NCBI GenBank assembly: GCA_020622085.1
Contig: JAHRYM010000001.1
Location: 2,374,358 to 2,411,696, forward strand
DNA from: Paracoccaceae bacterium
GTDB lineage: Bacteria; Pseudomonadota; Alphaproteobacteria; Rhodobacterales; Rhodobacteraceae
Direction: 5' to 3'
DNA: 37,339 bases
Positions 23,273 through 31,614 of this stretch are shown here, in pieces (the stretch's first letter is position 1; each line of letters begins with the position of its first letter). The notes beneath the pieces are model-generated. The model had not been told where the DNA came from. It searched no databases and saw only the letters and a list, made by a program, of their open reading frames with translations. The position numbers were made by a program, and so were the translations under genes.

Positions 23273-25822
23273 TTGAAGTTCATACGAATCGTTTTCATGT
23301 ACGCCCTCCTGTTTGTCATAGCCATGACCTTTGCAGCTGTTGTCTTCATACCGGGGAACGAAGGCCTTTTCGTGCTCTTTTCATTTGTTGCGCCAGGCCT
23401 CGGGGTCTGGTGGTACGAAAAGCGCCGTACAAAGAAACATGTAGAGAAGAAACATGTGTCGGCGGCGTCTGCGGTAGAAAGCAGCTTTCGGCGCAGTTCG
23501 GCACCGCCTGTTACAGGCATGCCGTCGACCACGGCGAGCAATCTGAGTGCTTCAGCCGTCAAAACACAACCTGCCGGGCTAACTGGTACGTCCGCGAAGT
23601 GGCAAGATCTGGATCTGTCGGCAGTGGTACAAAAGAACCGCGTCTCAATGGAGCAAGAGGCCAAGAAACCTACACAAGGCTTCATTCCATCTTTGGCATC
23701 GACTGCACCGCAGGTTGTTGCGCAGGCAAGTGGCGCGCAAGGCAGAAGCAATAGCAGGCACCAAGGTTGGGTCCCGGCTGCGCAGGTTGTCAATGTGCAC
23801 GGGCGCAGTCTCGCAGGTATGATTTATGTCGGAACGCCGCCAACACTAAATCGACACGGGTACAGTGAGAAATGCAGATCCTACATCGACCCGTCTCTTC
23901 CAGTCGGCCGTGTGGGGAGTGACAAAGAAGGCACTGGAATGCCCTATTGGCCGGGGTATTCAACAATCCCACCAGAGTGCAGGGCCACATATCTGGATTG
24001 GCTGGCGGGAGGCGCAACGGACGGGTCGTTCAGCCCGGGCTACATGTTTCTGTATTTTTACGGGCTGGAACGGCGCTTCTTCGTTGACAGCCCAGATTTG
24101 AACGAGAGGCGGCAGCTTCTTGATGAAGTGCGTCGATTAATTGAGGTTTTTCAAGATAACTACTCGGCGCAACGGTATCTACGGGAGTTTATCGAGTTTG
24201 CTCTGGTCTCGATCACAGAGATTGGATCAATCGCGCCGGTCTTTGAGAATCCCGGCTGGGACTTGCCGTTTTCGGTCAAAGTGGCAATCGGTGCACGCCT
24301 GCAAAGGGGAGAGAACCTCGATGCAGACTGGGTTCTTTGCTGGTTCATGTGTCATCCGGAAAAGAACCTGCGAACTTCGGCAAAGCGTTGTCGAGATGAA
24401 TTTATCGCCTTGTTCAAGCTTCGGTTCGAACGGCGGTTTCCACAGGGCTTGAAGGTTGCAAAGCCGCGTCCTGCGCTTAAGGCCAGTTATCAAGCAGCCT
24501 CACGCGAGTTCGAAGGTTCGGTGAACCCCTCGATCGACGGCAAACCTATCCCAGACATATCCGGCCTACGCAAGCCTGTCGAAATTGCCCAAGAGGTTGC
24601 CGACGAGGTTATGGAGGATCTCGAGAAGTTCAGCAGATATCTCGGTCGCAACCCCGAGGGCCGCGGCAGTGTCGAAGCACATGCGCTTCTTCCGCAAGAT
24701 TTACGTCGCCTGTTTCCATCGGACGCGCTGGAAAAGATGCGAGAATGGGCCACCGGTATCACCGAAGCGGGAGGCCTCGTACCGGTGGCTGATGTCCTTG
24801 AACAGCTCGAAGGGGAACGGTCAGATAAGCCCGGCAAAAGGCAACTGACCGGAGCAGCTGACGCGCTGGCTCGGATCGGGTTTGGACTTGCCCCCGATCC
24901 ACGGTTTGCTCTGCGATCTCCAACCATAGATGAACCAGTAGTCTTGTTCGATCTCGGCGGCCCTGTCGAACAGCTGGAAGATGTCTCCACATCATACAAA
25001 GCCGCGCTGATGGAGCTGGCGCTTGGGGCGTTCGTTGCCCAAGCAGATGGCGCAATCACTGAGCATGAACGAGCGGCTCTCGAACGCCAAGTGCAGTCTG
25101 TTGCTGGCCTTAACGACCATGAGCAGAGGCGACTGCGGGCAAACTTGGCATGGTTTGTTGCTGTGCCTCCAGACATGGTGCTGCTGCGCCGGAAGCTGAA
25201 GGACACCGGTGCAGATCAGCAGACAGCCATTCGTTCCGCTTTGGTCGCCGCAGCGCACGCTGATGGCATGGTAAAGCCCGAAGAGGTCGCGGAAATCGAG
25301 AAAGTATACCGGGCGCTAGGTCTCGACCCGAACCTCGTTTATTCCGACCTTCATGCCGGTGGCGTTCAGGACGCGCCAACCCGCGTGCGCGCAGCGCAGC
25401 CCGGCGCACCGGGTGAGAAGATACCGGTTGAGCCTTCGGCGACGCCGCAACGGCTCGACGCTGCGCGTATCGCCAGCATTCGACAGGACACGGACCGGGT
25501 GTCGGCCGTTCTGGCTGAAATATTTGCGGTCGACGGGCCGGAGGATGACAGCAAAGAGGCCGCCGCAGTATCAGTGCTTGCCGGTCTGGATGCCAAGCAC
25601 ACCGCATTGATCCGAGAGGTGATCACTCGCCAGCATTGGTCAGACGAAGAGTTCTCTGAACTGGTTGCGCGGCACGGCTTGATGGTTGCTGGTGCGCTTG
25701 AGACGATTAACGAATGGGCCTTCGCAGCCCATGACGAAGCTTTGCTGGACGAGTATGAGGGCTATGACGTGTCCCTCGACATTGCAAACGCCGTGGCCGA
25801 TGCGTTCGAGAAGGAGAATTGA
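23273..25822 (+). CDS. sngA: TerB-domain protein SngA of a Shango-type defence system
   Basis: An 849-residue protein with a membrane-anchored N-terminus: two hydrophobic helices (about 5-26 and 31-48), then a basic stretch and a Ser/Ala-rich linker to about 175. A TerB_N domain follows at about 180-390, marked by MPYWPGYSTIPPECRATYLDWLAGG and MFLYFYGLERR. The TerB domain at about 574-690 has two acidic metal-site motifs, QADGAITEHE and HADGMVKPEE. TerB_C is at about 725-845 and contains HGLMVAGALETINEWAF. It is followed one base later by the ATPase gene. Shango consists of a TerB protein, an ATPase and a helicase. The start is the TTG at 23273, since GAGGG fits it and the ATG at 23297 has no ribosome site. 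Confidence 0.88.
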   Translation: MKFIRIVFMYALLFVIAMTFAAVVFIPGNEGLFVLFSFVAPGLGVWWYEKRRTKKHVEKKHVSAASAVESSFRRSSAPPVTGMPSTTASNLSASAVKTQPAGLTGTSAKWQDLDLSAVVQKNRVSMEQEAKKPTQGFIPSLASTAPQVVAQASGAQGRSNSRHQGWVPAAQVVNVHGRSLAGMIYVGTPPTLNRHGYSEKCRSYIDPSLPVGRVGSDKEGTGMPYWPGYSTIPPECRATYLDWLAGGATDGSFSPGYMFLYFYGLERRFFVDSPDLNERRQLLDEVRRLIEVFQDNYSAQRYLREFIEFALVSITEIGSIAPVFENPGWDLPFSVKVAIGARLQRGENLDADWVLCWFMCHPEKNLRTSAKRCRDEFIALFKLRFERRFPQGLKVAKPRPALKASYQAASREFEGSVNPSIDGKPIPDISGLRKPVEIAQEVADEVMEDLEKFSRYLGRNPEGRGSVEAHALLPQDLRRLFPSDALEKMREWATGITEAGGLVPVADVLEQLEGERSDKPGKRQLTGAADALARIGFGLAPDPRFALRSPTIDEPVVLFDLGGPVEQLEDVSTSYKAALMELALGAFVAQADGAITEHERAALERQVQSVAGLNDHEQRRLRANLAWFVAVPPDMVLLRRKLKDTGADQQTAIRSALVAAAHADGMVKPEEVAEIEKVYRALGLDPNLVYSDLHAGGVQDAPTRVRAAQPGAPGEKIPVEPSATPQRLDAARIASIRQDTDRVSAVLAEIFAVDGPEDDSKEAAAVSVLAGLDAKHTALIREVITRQHWSDEEFSELVARHGLMVAGALETINEWAFAAHDEALLDEYEGYDVSLDIANAVADAFEKEN

Positions 25823-25823
25823 G

Positions 25824-27143
25824 ATGTCAAAATTGAAGCCTCGGGAACGGGACGCTATTGTGCAGGCCCTGCGTGCCGGAGTGGTGCCCAAGCTTGGCCT
25901 ACGACACATCCAGGTCGGTCGCGTGCGTGAAATCGAAGAACTGGTCAAGGACATGGACCGGATTTCTGAAGGTGGTGCTGCCATCCGCTTCATTATTGGC
26001 GAGTATGGTTCCGGCAAAACCTTCTTCATGAACCTGATCAGGCTGATCGCCCTCGAAAAGGGCATGGTGGTCATGTTCGCTGACCTCGCCCCTGATCGCC
26101 GTATTCACGCTACCGGCGGGCAGGCGCGCGGCCTTTACGCCGAAATGGCACGAAACCTGTCGACTCGCACCAAACCAGACGGCGGGGCCATGGCTAGCGT
26201 CGTCGAGCGTTTCGTATCTCAAGCGCACAGGGACGCCGAGGCGGAAGGACAGCCCACAGGTGCGGTGATCCGCCAGCGCCTCGGTCACTTCGAAGAATTG
26301 ACCGGCGGTTTTGACTTTGCGGAGGTGATCCGAAAATACTGGGAAGGCCACGAAACTGGGAATGAAGAGTTGACCTCGGCAGCGCTACGTTGGCTGCGGG
26401 GAGAGTACGCCACCAAAACCGATGCACGAAAGGCACTTGGGGTTCGGACCATCATCGACGACGCAAATGTCTATGATCACCTCAAGCTGATGTCCCTTTT
26501 CGTTCGCGAGGCAGGCTATCAGGGCTTGCTTGTGGGTCTTGATGAGATGGTGAATCTTTACAAGCTGTCATCGTCTCAGGCCAGAAACGCCAACTACGAG
26601 CAGATTTTGCGCATTCTGAATGATGTCCTTCAGGGCAGCGCTGAGCACCTTGGCTTCCTTCTTGGGGGCACACCAGAATTCCTGATGAACACGCGCCGAG
26701 GCCTATACAGCTACGAGGCCCTTCAGACCAGGCTCGCAGAAAACAGCTTTGCCCGCGATGGACTGGTGGATCTGTCCGGGCCAGTGGTGCGGCTTGCCAG
26801 TTTGACGCCTGAAGACCTGTTCGTCCTTCTGGCCAACATCCGGGCAATCATGCAAGACGGCGACAGCGTCCTTCCCGATGCGGCGCTGGAGGCATTCATG
26901 TCGCACTGCTCGGACCGGATCGGCGAATCCTATTTCCGCACACCACGCAATACCGTCACTGCATTCGTGAATCTGGTTGCTGTTCTAGAGCAGAATCCAG
27001 GTGTCGAATGGCATGACTTGATTCAGCGGATCGAACTGGCGCCGGATCAGGGCGATGACCTGTCCGATTTGGATGAGGCTACCGGAAACCCTGTTGCTCC
27101 GGCTGGACCAGACGATGATCAACTCACCAGCTTCAGGCTCTGA
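25824..27143 (+). CDS. sngB: BrxD-like ATP-binding protein SngB of a Shango-type defence system
   Basis: A 439-residue P-loop ATPase of the DUF2791/BrxD type found in BREX-related and Shango systems. Walker A is GEYGSGKT at 59-66, with the hydrophobic strand IRFIIGEYG before it, and Walker B is LLVGLDE at 235-241. Further conserved parts are ATGGQARGLYAEMARNL near 96-112 and the LGGTPEF/RRGLYSYEALQTRLAE region after 280, where sensor residues are expected. The C-terminal end is acidic and disordered. An AAGGAG site seven bases before the ATG sets the start, one base after sngA; the frame is open further upstream inside sngA but without support. It probably acts with the helicase on phage DNA. 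Confidence 0.9.
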   Translation: MSKLKPRERDAIVQALRAGVVPKLGLRHIQVGRVREIEELVKDMDRISEGGAAIRFIIGEYGSGKTFFMNLIRLIALEKGMVVMFADLAPDRRIHATGGQARGLYAEMARNLSTRTKPDGGAMASVVERFVSQAHRDAEAEGQPTGAVIRQRLGHFEELTGGFDFAEVIRKYWEGHETGNEELTSAALRWLRGEYATKTDARKALGVRTIIDDANVYDHLKLMSLFVREAGYQGLLVGLDEMVNLYKLSSSQARNANYEQILRILNDVLQGSAEHLGFLLGGTPEFLMNTRRGLYSYEALQTRLAENSFARDGLVDLSGPVVRLASLTPEDLFVLLANIRAIMQDGDSVLPDAALEAFMSHCSDRIGESYFRTPRNTVTAFVNLVAVLEQNPGVEWHDLIQRIELAPDQGDDLSDLDEATGNPVAPAGPDDDQLTSFRL

Positions 27144-27152
27144 GCATCACCA

Positions 27153-29324
27153 ATGACACAGGCTTTTGAAAAACTGGCGCGGCCGATTCAGAAGTGGATT
27201 CGGGCGCAGGGTTGGAGCGAACTCCGCCCTATCCAGTCTCAAGCCGTTCATGCCATTTTCGACGACACTTCAGATCTTATCATCGCTGCCACTACCGCGG
27301 GTGGAAAGACTGAGGCTGCATTTCTGCCTCTGATCTCCCAGGTTCTTGATGCTCCGGCACAGCAGGCTGGTTTTGACCTGCTCTACATTGGGCCGCTCAA
27401 GGCGCTGATTACCGATCAGTCAGGACGGCTTGAAGGCATTTGCCGTGAGGCTGAACTCCCGGTCACTCCGTGGCACGGCGATGTGTCCGCGTCCGTAAAA
27501 GGCCGTGCGCTCAAGGCACCTCGTGGGGTTCTCCTGATCACTCCAGAATCACTTGAGGCTTTGTTCATTCGGCGCGGACTTGAGATACCTCGATTGTTCG
27601 GGGCGACACGCGCGATCATCATCGACGAACTTCACACCGTCCTGGACAGCGAACGCGGTGTTCAGATGCGGTCACTGCTGACCAGGCTGGAACTCGCCAT
27701 TGGCCGCCCTGTTCGAAGGATCGGCCTGTCGGCAACACTAGGCGACATGGACCTTGCTCGCGGTTATCTGAGACCCGGAGATCCATCAGGGGTCCAACTG
27801 CTCGAAGCCAAAGGCGGCGATGCAGAACTCTTGCTTCAGCTGCGCGGTTACGTATCCGGAGACAAAGACGAAAAAACGGCGTCCGCTGCACAGCAGATAT
27901 CCAAGCACCTATTCACGAACCTGCGCGGAACAGACAATCTGGTATTTGCCGGATCCCGGCAGTCGGTCGAGATATACGCAGATCATCTGCGGAGTCTGTG
28001 CGAAGAGGAGCGCCTTCCGCAGGAATTTTATCCCCATCACGCCAGCCTTTCACGCGATCATCGGGATTTCGTCGAGCGCCGCTTGAAGGACAGGTCGAAA
28101 CCAACAACTGCGGTCTGCACGTCCACCTTGGAACTCGGGATCGATATCGGCGACGTCACATGCGTCGCGCAGATCGGCGCACCATTCAGCGTGGCGTCGC
28201 TACGACAGCGGCTCGGCCGGTCAGGAAGAAGGGCAGGTCAACCCGCAATCCTTCGACAGTACGCAGTAGAGGCTGCGCTGACCAACCAAAGCAGCTACGT
28301 TGATCGGCTGCGCTTGGGGTTGGTTCGGTCAGTGGCCATGATTGATCTGCTGCTGGAGGGGTGGTGTGAGCCTCCACGGCCCGAAGCTCTTCATTTGTCC
28401 ACCCTCGTACATCAGATCTTGTCAGTGATCGCTGAGCGCGGAGGTGCCTCAGCAGGTCGCCTGTATCGTGTCCTGTGCCAAGAGGGCCCATTCAAAAGGG
28501 TCGACACCCCCACCTTCATGGACGTTCTGAGGGCACTGGGACAGCCCGACACCGGCCTGATTGAGCAGAGCGACGACGGAATGCTTCTACTTGGACGAGT
28601 GGGGGAGAAGCTTGTCGAGCACTACAGCTTCTATGCTGTCTTCCAGACGCCCGAAGAATACCGGCTGATTTCGGGTGGCAAAGAGCTGGGCACGCTGCCC
28701 ATCGTCAGTGTGATGGCTCCCGGCATGATGCTGATTTTTTCGGGGAGGCGGTGGGTCATTCAGGAGATCGATGATCAAGACAAGGTCATCATGGTCGCTC
28801 CCTCCAAAGGTGGCACACCCCCGATTTTCGGGGGCGATCCTGGCGACATTCATGACCGTGTGATTGAGCGGATGTTCACCGTACTGGAGAGCGAAGACAA
28901 GCATCTCTATGCTGACAAGGCCGCTCGCGATCTTCTGGACGAAGCGAGGAGGGAGTACGCCAAACTCGGCCTGGCAACGAGGTCGATCATACCTCTGAGC
29001 GAACAAAGCTTCAGTGTTGCAACGCGAGTCGGAACCGTGAAGACGACAACGCTTGCTCTTGCTCTGCGAGCGAAGGGTGTGGAAGTCGATACCTATGACG
29101 GCTTCCTGACCGTATCCTCGAAAGACGGAGCGGTCGACGTAAGGGCCACGTTGCACGCCATTGCCTCAGGCGAACCGGTGGACCTCTTCGGTGAGCAGAC
29201 CAACCTGATCTTCGAGAAGTTCCACACGTATCTTTCACGCGATCTTCTGGAAAGGGACGCATTGGCTTGCAAGGTAGACGCAAGTTGCCTGCCGACGCTC
29301 TGCCAGAAGATCATCTCGCACTAA
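27153..29324 (+). CDS. sngC: DEAD/DEAH-box helicase SngC of a Shango-type defence system (BrxHI/Lhr-like)
   Basis: A 723-residue superfamily 2 helicase. Q-type region LRPIQSQAV at 25-33, motif I ATTAGGKTE at 46-54, motif II DELH at 158-161, motif III SAT at 193-195, motif V CTSTLELGIDIGD near 322-334 and motif VI QRLGRSGRR at 352-360 are all intact, so it should be an active ATPase. The C-terminal 350 residues resemble those of Lhr- and BrxHI-type helicases, with winged-helix and unknown parts. It starts ten bases after sngB with no clear ribosome site, suggesting coupled translation. It is the last gene before the attachment region. In Shango, ATPase and helicase activity are needed for defence. 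Confidence 0.92.
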   Translation: MTQAFEKLARPIQKWIRAQGWSELRPIQSQAVHAIFDDTSDLIIAATTAGGKTEAAFLPLISQVLDAPAQQAGFDLLYIGPLKALITDQSGRLEGICREAELPVTPWHGDVSASVKGRALKAPRGVLLITPESLEALFIRRGLEIPRLFGATRAIIIDELHTVLDSERGVQMRSLLTRLELAIGRPVRRIGLSATLGDMDLARGYLRPGDPSGVQLLEAKGGDAELLLQLRGYVSGDKDEKTASAAQQISKHLFTNLRGTDNLVFAGSRQSVEIYADHLRSLCEEERLPQEFYPHHASLSRDHRDFVERRLKDRSKPTTAVCTSTLELGIDIGDVTCVAQIGAPFSVASLRQRLGRSGRRAGQPAILRQYAVEAALTNQSSYVDRLRLGLVRSVAMIDLLLEGWCEPPRPEALHLSTLVHQILSVIAERGGASAGRLYRVLCQEGPFKRVDTPTFMDVLRALGQPDTGLIEQSDDGMLLLGRVGEKLVEHYSFYAVFQTPEEYRLISGGKELGTLPIVSVMAPGMMLIFSGRRWVIQEIDDQDKVIMVAPSKGGTPPIFGGDPGDIHDRVIERMFTVLESEDKHLYADKAARDLLDEARREYAKLGLATRSIIPLSEQSFSVATRVGTVKTTTLALALRAKGVEVDTYDGFLTVSSKDGAVDVRATLHAIASGEPVDLFGEQTNLIFEKFHTYLSRDLLERDALACKVDASCLPTLCQKIISH

Positions 29325-29362
29325 GTTCAGACATGGCGGAGACCTTTCAGCGCCCCAAACGC

Positions 29363-29386
29363 AAAAAGCCCCCGCTTTTCAGGGGG
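29363..29386 (-). terminator. Rho-independent terminator for leftward transcripts
   Basis: Read leftward, CCCCC and GGGGG (29382-29386 with 29369-29373) form a stem around an eight-base loop and are followed by C and five T (complement of 29363-29367). It would stop leftward transcripts from the HerA operon or from the tRNA fragment side before they run into the sngC gene. There is no T run on the rightward side, so it is a weaker stop for sng transcripts. Confidence 0.62.
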
Positions 29387-29397
29387 ACTCGTCAAAC

Positions 29398-29416
29398 GTT
29401 GAGGTGGCGTTGAGGT
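29398..29416 (+). repeat. Direct repeat copy 1, candidate integrase arm-type site
   Basis: The 19-base sequence GTTGAGGTGGCGTTGAGGT, itself a tandem of two GTTGAGGT units separated by GGC, occurs here and identically at 29680-29698, in the same orientation. It lies 66 bases left of the tRNA-derived core. Tandem short direct repeats on both sides of an att core are typical sites for the N-terminal domain of tyrosine integrases. Confidence 0.7.
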
Positions 29417-29482
29417 AAAACGCGCAACACTATACACAAGCGAAACGATCAACATTCAAGTGTTTGGTTTTATTGAGAGATT

Positions 29483-29530
29483 TGGTTGCGGGGGCAGGAT
29501 TTGAACCTGCGGCCTTCAGGTTATGAGCCT
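29483..29530 (-). other. Attachment-site core: 3' part of tRNA-fMet(CAT)
   Basis: On the minus strand this 48-base segment reads as the end of an initiator tRNA. It has three bases of the 5' anticodon stem, the loop CTCATAA with anticodon CAT, 3' stem CCTGA, variable region, T arm GCAGG-TTCAAAT-CCTGC, acceptor strand CCCCGCA, discriminator A and CCA. The A at position 72, next to the discriminator, is the initiator hallmark. Beyond 29530 the next bases no longer pair as an anticodon stem, and no D arm or 5' acceptor strand is present, so it is not a working tRNA. It is the copy of the tRNA end that a phage carries to restore the host gene on integration, or the displaced end left at a prophage boundary. 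Confidence 0.88.
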
Positions 29531-29679
29531 ATGGACCCGATTTTTCATTAATCGTTTCATATCAGCAGCTTAGCCCGCAAGCCTTTGAAATCACAAAACA
29601 TGATGGTCGTCTTACGATGGGAACGGACGGATTTCGAAGGATAGCAGCGGGTTGGAACGGGGCAGAACTGCATACATTG

Positions 29680-29698
29680 GTTGAGGTGGCGTTGAGGT
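29680..29698 (+). repeat. Direct repeat copy 2, candidate integrase arm-type site
   Basis: This is an identical 19-base copy of the repeat at 29398-29416, in the same orientation, 149 bases to the right of the tRNA-derived core. The two copies therefore bracket the core, as arm-type sites do in lambda-like attP regions. It lies 77 bases beyond the 3' end of the leftward HerA gene. Confidence 0.7.
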
Positions 29699-29775
29699 GC
29701 AGACGTCTAGGATTGTTGCCAAAACCGCATCCATAGGCAGCATTGCTGACCAAAATACCTGTTCCCAAAATGGCT

Positions 29776-31614
29776 TCATCGACTCGCCATACGAGTAGCT
29801 ACGGCAGTCAAATTGGCGAGGTCAGGTAGATCCTCTGCCCAACCAGCTGCAAACGATATGTCATTCGATTTTGGTCTCCGATCCTCGGTCAAAAAAGTCA
29901 ATTTGATCCGAGACGGCAGAGCCGCAGCTTCTCCTACAAAAAGTGCCTCTCGCCGCGGCAGCGACGGGAGGAGCTTAATCAATGCTGCCATCGAGTCTGG
30001 AAGGAAACGTCCGACATGCTCTTGATCACGGCCGTTCGTGAGGCGCAGCACAAGCCACGAGTTGCACTGAGACAGCACTGTGCTCTCAACGTCAGACGGT
30101 CGCTGCGATACCAACATCAGACCGATGCCATACTTCCGTCCTTCGCGGGCGATGCGGCGAATAGCATCTTGAGCTGCGGAATACTGCGCTTCGCCCCGAT
30201 CTGGCACATAGCGGTGAGCCTCCTCGCAGACCAAGAGTATCGGATCGCGTTCACGTTCTTCGCGCGTCTGAGCTAATTTGTATGAAAACATCAAGCGGGC
30301 CAGCGCTGCGGTCAACGGGCCCGCAACTTCTGTTGGCAATCCTGAAATATCCAATATCCGGATCGGAGCGTTCTCTCGTTCGGGGTCGATTCCGACAAAT
30401 TGCGCAAGTATTTCTGCCAGTTGAGGATCCCCAACAGCATAGTTTTGCATCAGAAAAGCCACCCTACTGTCGAGACGCAGCACTGATAGCTTGTCCAAGA
30501 TTGACGCAAATTTCTGTTGGTAGTCGCTGTCGGTCAACTTCGCCCAGGTCGTTCCTTGAAGCCGATTATTCTGACACAACTCTATATGTGCCCGAAATTC
30601 ATCCAAATCAAACGGCACCGGCCAATCACGATCAAACTGCGCGATTTCTTGCGGTGTTCGCCCCGCGGCCACTCTTGGAAGATCAGGATGGCCCTGACCG
30701 TCAGTTTTTCTAGCTGGATCGTTCGCTGCGGTTACCAGGCCAGACGCATGCATTCGGGCGTGTGCCAGTGCTTTGTACACAACGTTTGCCTGCGAAGTTG
30801 CTTCGAACTCGCCTTTCCCAACAACGAGGCGACGAAACTCGTCGCTAGACATTAGCCAATAAGGAAGTTTCGCGGCACGGATGCCAGCATCGCCATCGCC
30901 CGCGTCCTCGAATGCCCGGTAGACAACTGCGCGATCACCAAATGCCGGGCCGTACTCACCGTGCGGATCGATAATGATGACCCTTGGTCGTGAAAGCTCT
31001 CCATCTTCAGTTGCCTTGTGACCCAAGACGGCGTGAAGGATTGCAGCTACAGCAGTCGACTTGCCAGAACCTGTCGAGCCAAGAACCGCAAAGTGCTGCC
31101 CAAACAACTTGTCCATGTCAGCATGGCATGCGACCCCGTCTGCGCCGACATATGAACCAAACGAAATGAAACGATTTGGGCCATCGCCGCCCTGCTTTTC
31201 GATAGCGGTATAGAGCCGTCGCGTCTCTGAAGATGTGACGAGGAAAACACCTTGAAGAGGAAGAGGCGAATTTCGAACGCCTCGGTCGAAGGTCAATGTC
31301 TCCGTCGACTTCTGCCAGCGGGCCTCACCGAACAGGTCTGCCTCAAGAACCCGCCGGTCCATTCCGTCCGTCATGCCCTGTGCAGCAGCCTCTTCTTCAG
31401 TCTGCAGGCGAAGCAAACGAACCATGGCGAATAGCACAGTTCGGCCAATATGGAGCTTTATCAAGCTTCCTATTTGACCAACCGAATAAACCGTTCCACC
31501 ATGCGTCTGAACAAGTTCAGTCAGGCTGCGCTTCAATGAAACCTTGATCGTGGTTCCGGAAATCTCGAATACCGTCCCAATTTGAATGTCTGGGTCTAAG
31601 TCAAAATCACTCAT
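29776..31614 (-). CDS. herA: HerA-like ATPase of a SIR2-HerA defence system
   Basis: A 612-residue HerA/FtsK-type motor ATPase. The N-terminal 110 residues form a beta-rich HAS-barrel-like domain (IGTVFEISGTTIKVSL). Walker A is GSTGSGKST at 179-187, followed by RVIIIDPHGEYG at 211-222. The second acidic motif ILLVCEEAHRYV is at 459-470, and VSQRPSDVEST (502-512) and RIAREGRKYG (487-496) are the conserved HerA sensor and arginine regions. It overlaps the SIR2 gene upstream by four bases (ATGA), so the two proteins are made together. HerA hexamers bind SIR2 subunits to form a large complex that acts against phage. Confidence 0.92.
   Translation of the reverse strand: MSDFDLDPDIQIGTVFEISGTTIKVSLKRSLTELVQTHGGTVYSVGQIGSLIKLHIGRTVLFAMVRLLRLQTEEEAAAQGMTDGMDRRVLEADLFGEARWQKSTETLTFDRGVRNSPLPLQGVFLVTSSETRRLYTAIEKQGGDGPNRFISFGSYVGADGVACHADMDKLFGQHFAVLGSTGSGKSTAVAAILHAVLGHKATEDGELSRPRVIIIDPHGEYGPAFGDRAVVYRAFEDAGDGDAGIRAAKLPYWLMSSDEFRRLVVGKGEFEATSQANVVYKALAHARMHASGLVTAANDPARKTDGQGHPDLPRVAAGRTPQEIAQFDRDWPVPFDLDEFRAHIELCQNNRLQGTTWAKLTDSDYQQKFASILDKLSVLRLDSRVAFLMQNYAVGDPQLAEILAQFVGIDPERENAPIRILDISGLPTEVAGPLTAALARLMFSYKLAQTREERERDPILLVCEEAHRYVPDRGEAQYSAAQDAIRRIAREGRKYGIGLMLVSQRPSDVESTVLSQCNSWLVLRLTNGRDQEHVGRFLPDSMAALIKLLPSLPRREALFVGEAAALPSRIKLTFLTEDRRPKSNDISFAAGWAEDLPDLANLTAVATRMASR

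Larger units (their letters stand above)
29325..29775. other. Non-coding attachment-site region between two convergent defence operons
   Basis: This 451-base stretch holds no credible gene. From left to right it contains a hairpin terminator acting leftward, a 19-base repeat, the 3' part of an initiator tRNA, and the second 19-base repeat. It also holds an 8-base inverted pair, GAAACGAT at 29442-29449 and ATCGTTTC at 29551-29558, placed nearly symmetrically about the tRNA fragment. The whole is much more AT-rich than the flanking phage genes. These are the features expected of a phage attP region: a core equal to the end of a tRNA gene and repeated integrase-binding sites on both arms. Confidence 0.72.

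Noticed and set aside
29483-29540. Functional tRNA gene
   Set aside because: Only the part from the anticodon stem to CCA is present; the D arm and 5' acceptor strand are missing, so it is an att core and not a working tRNA.
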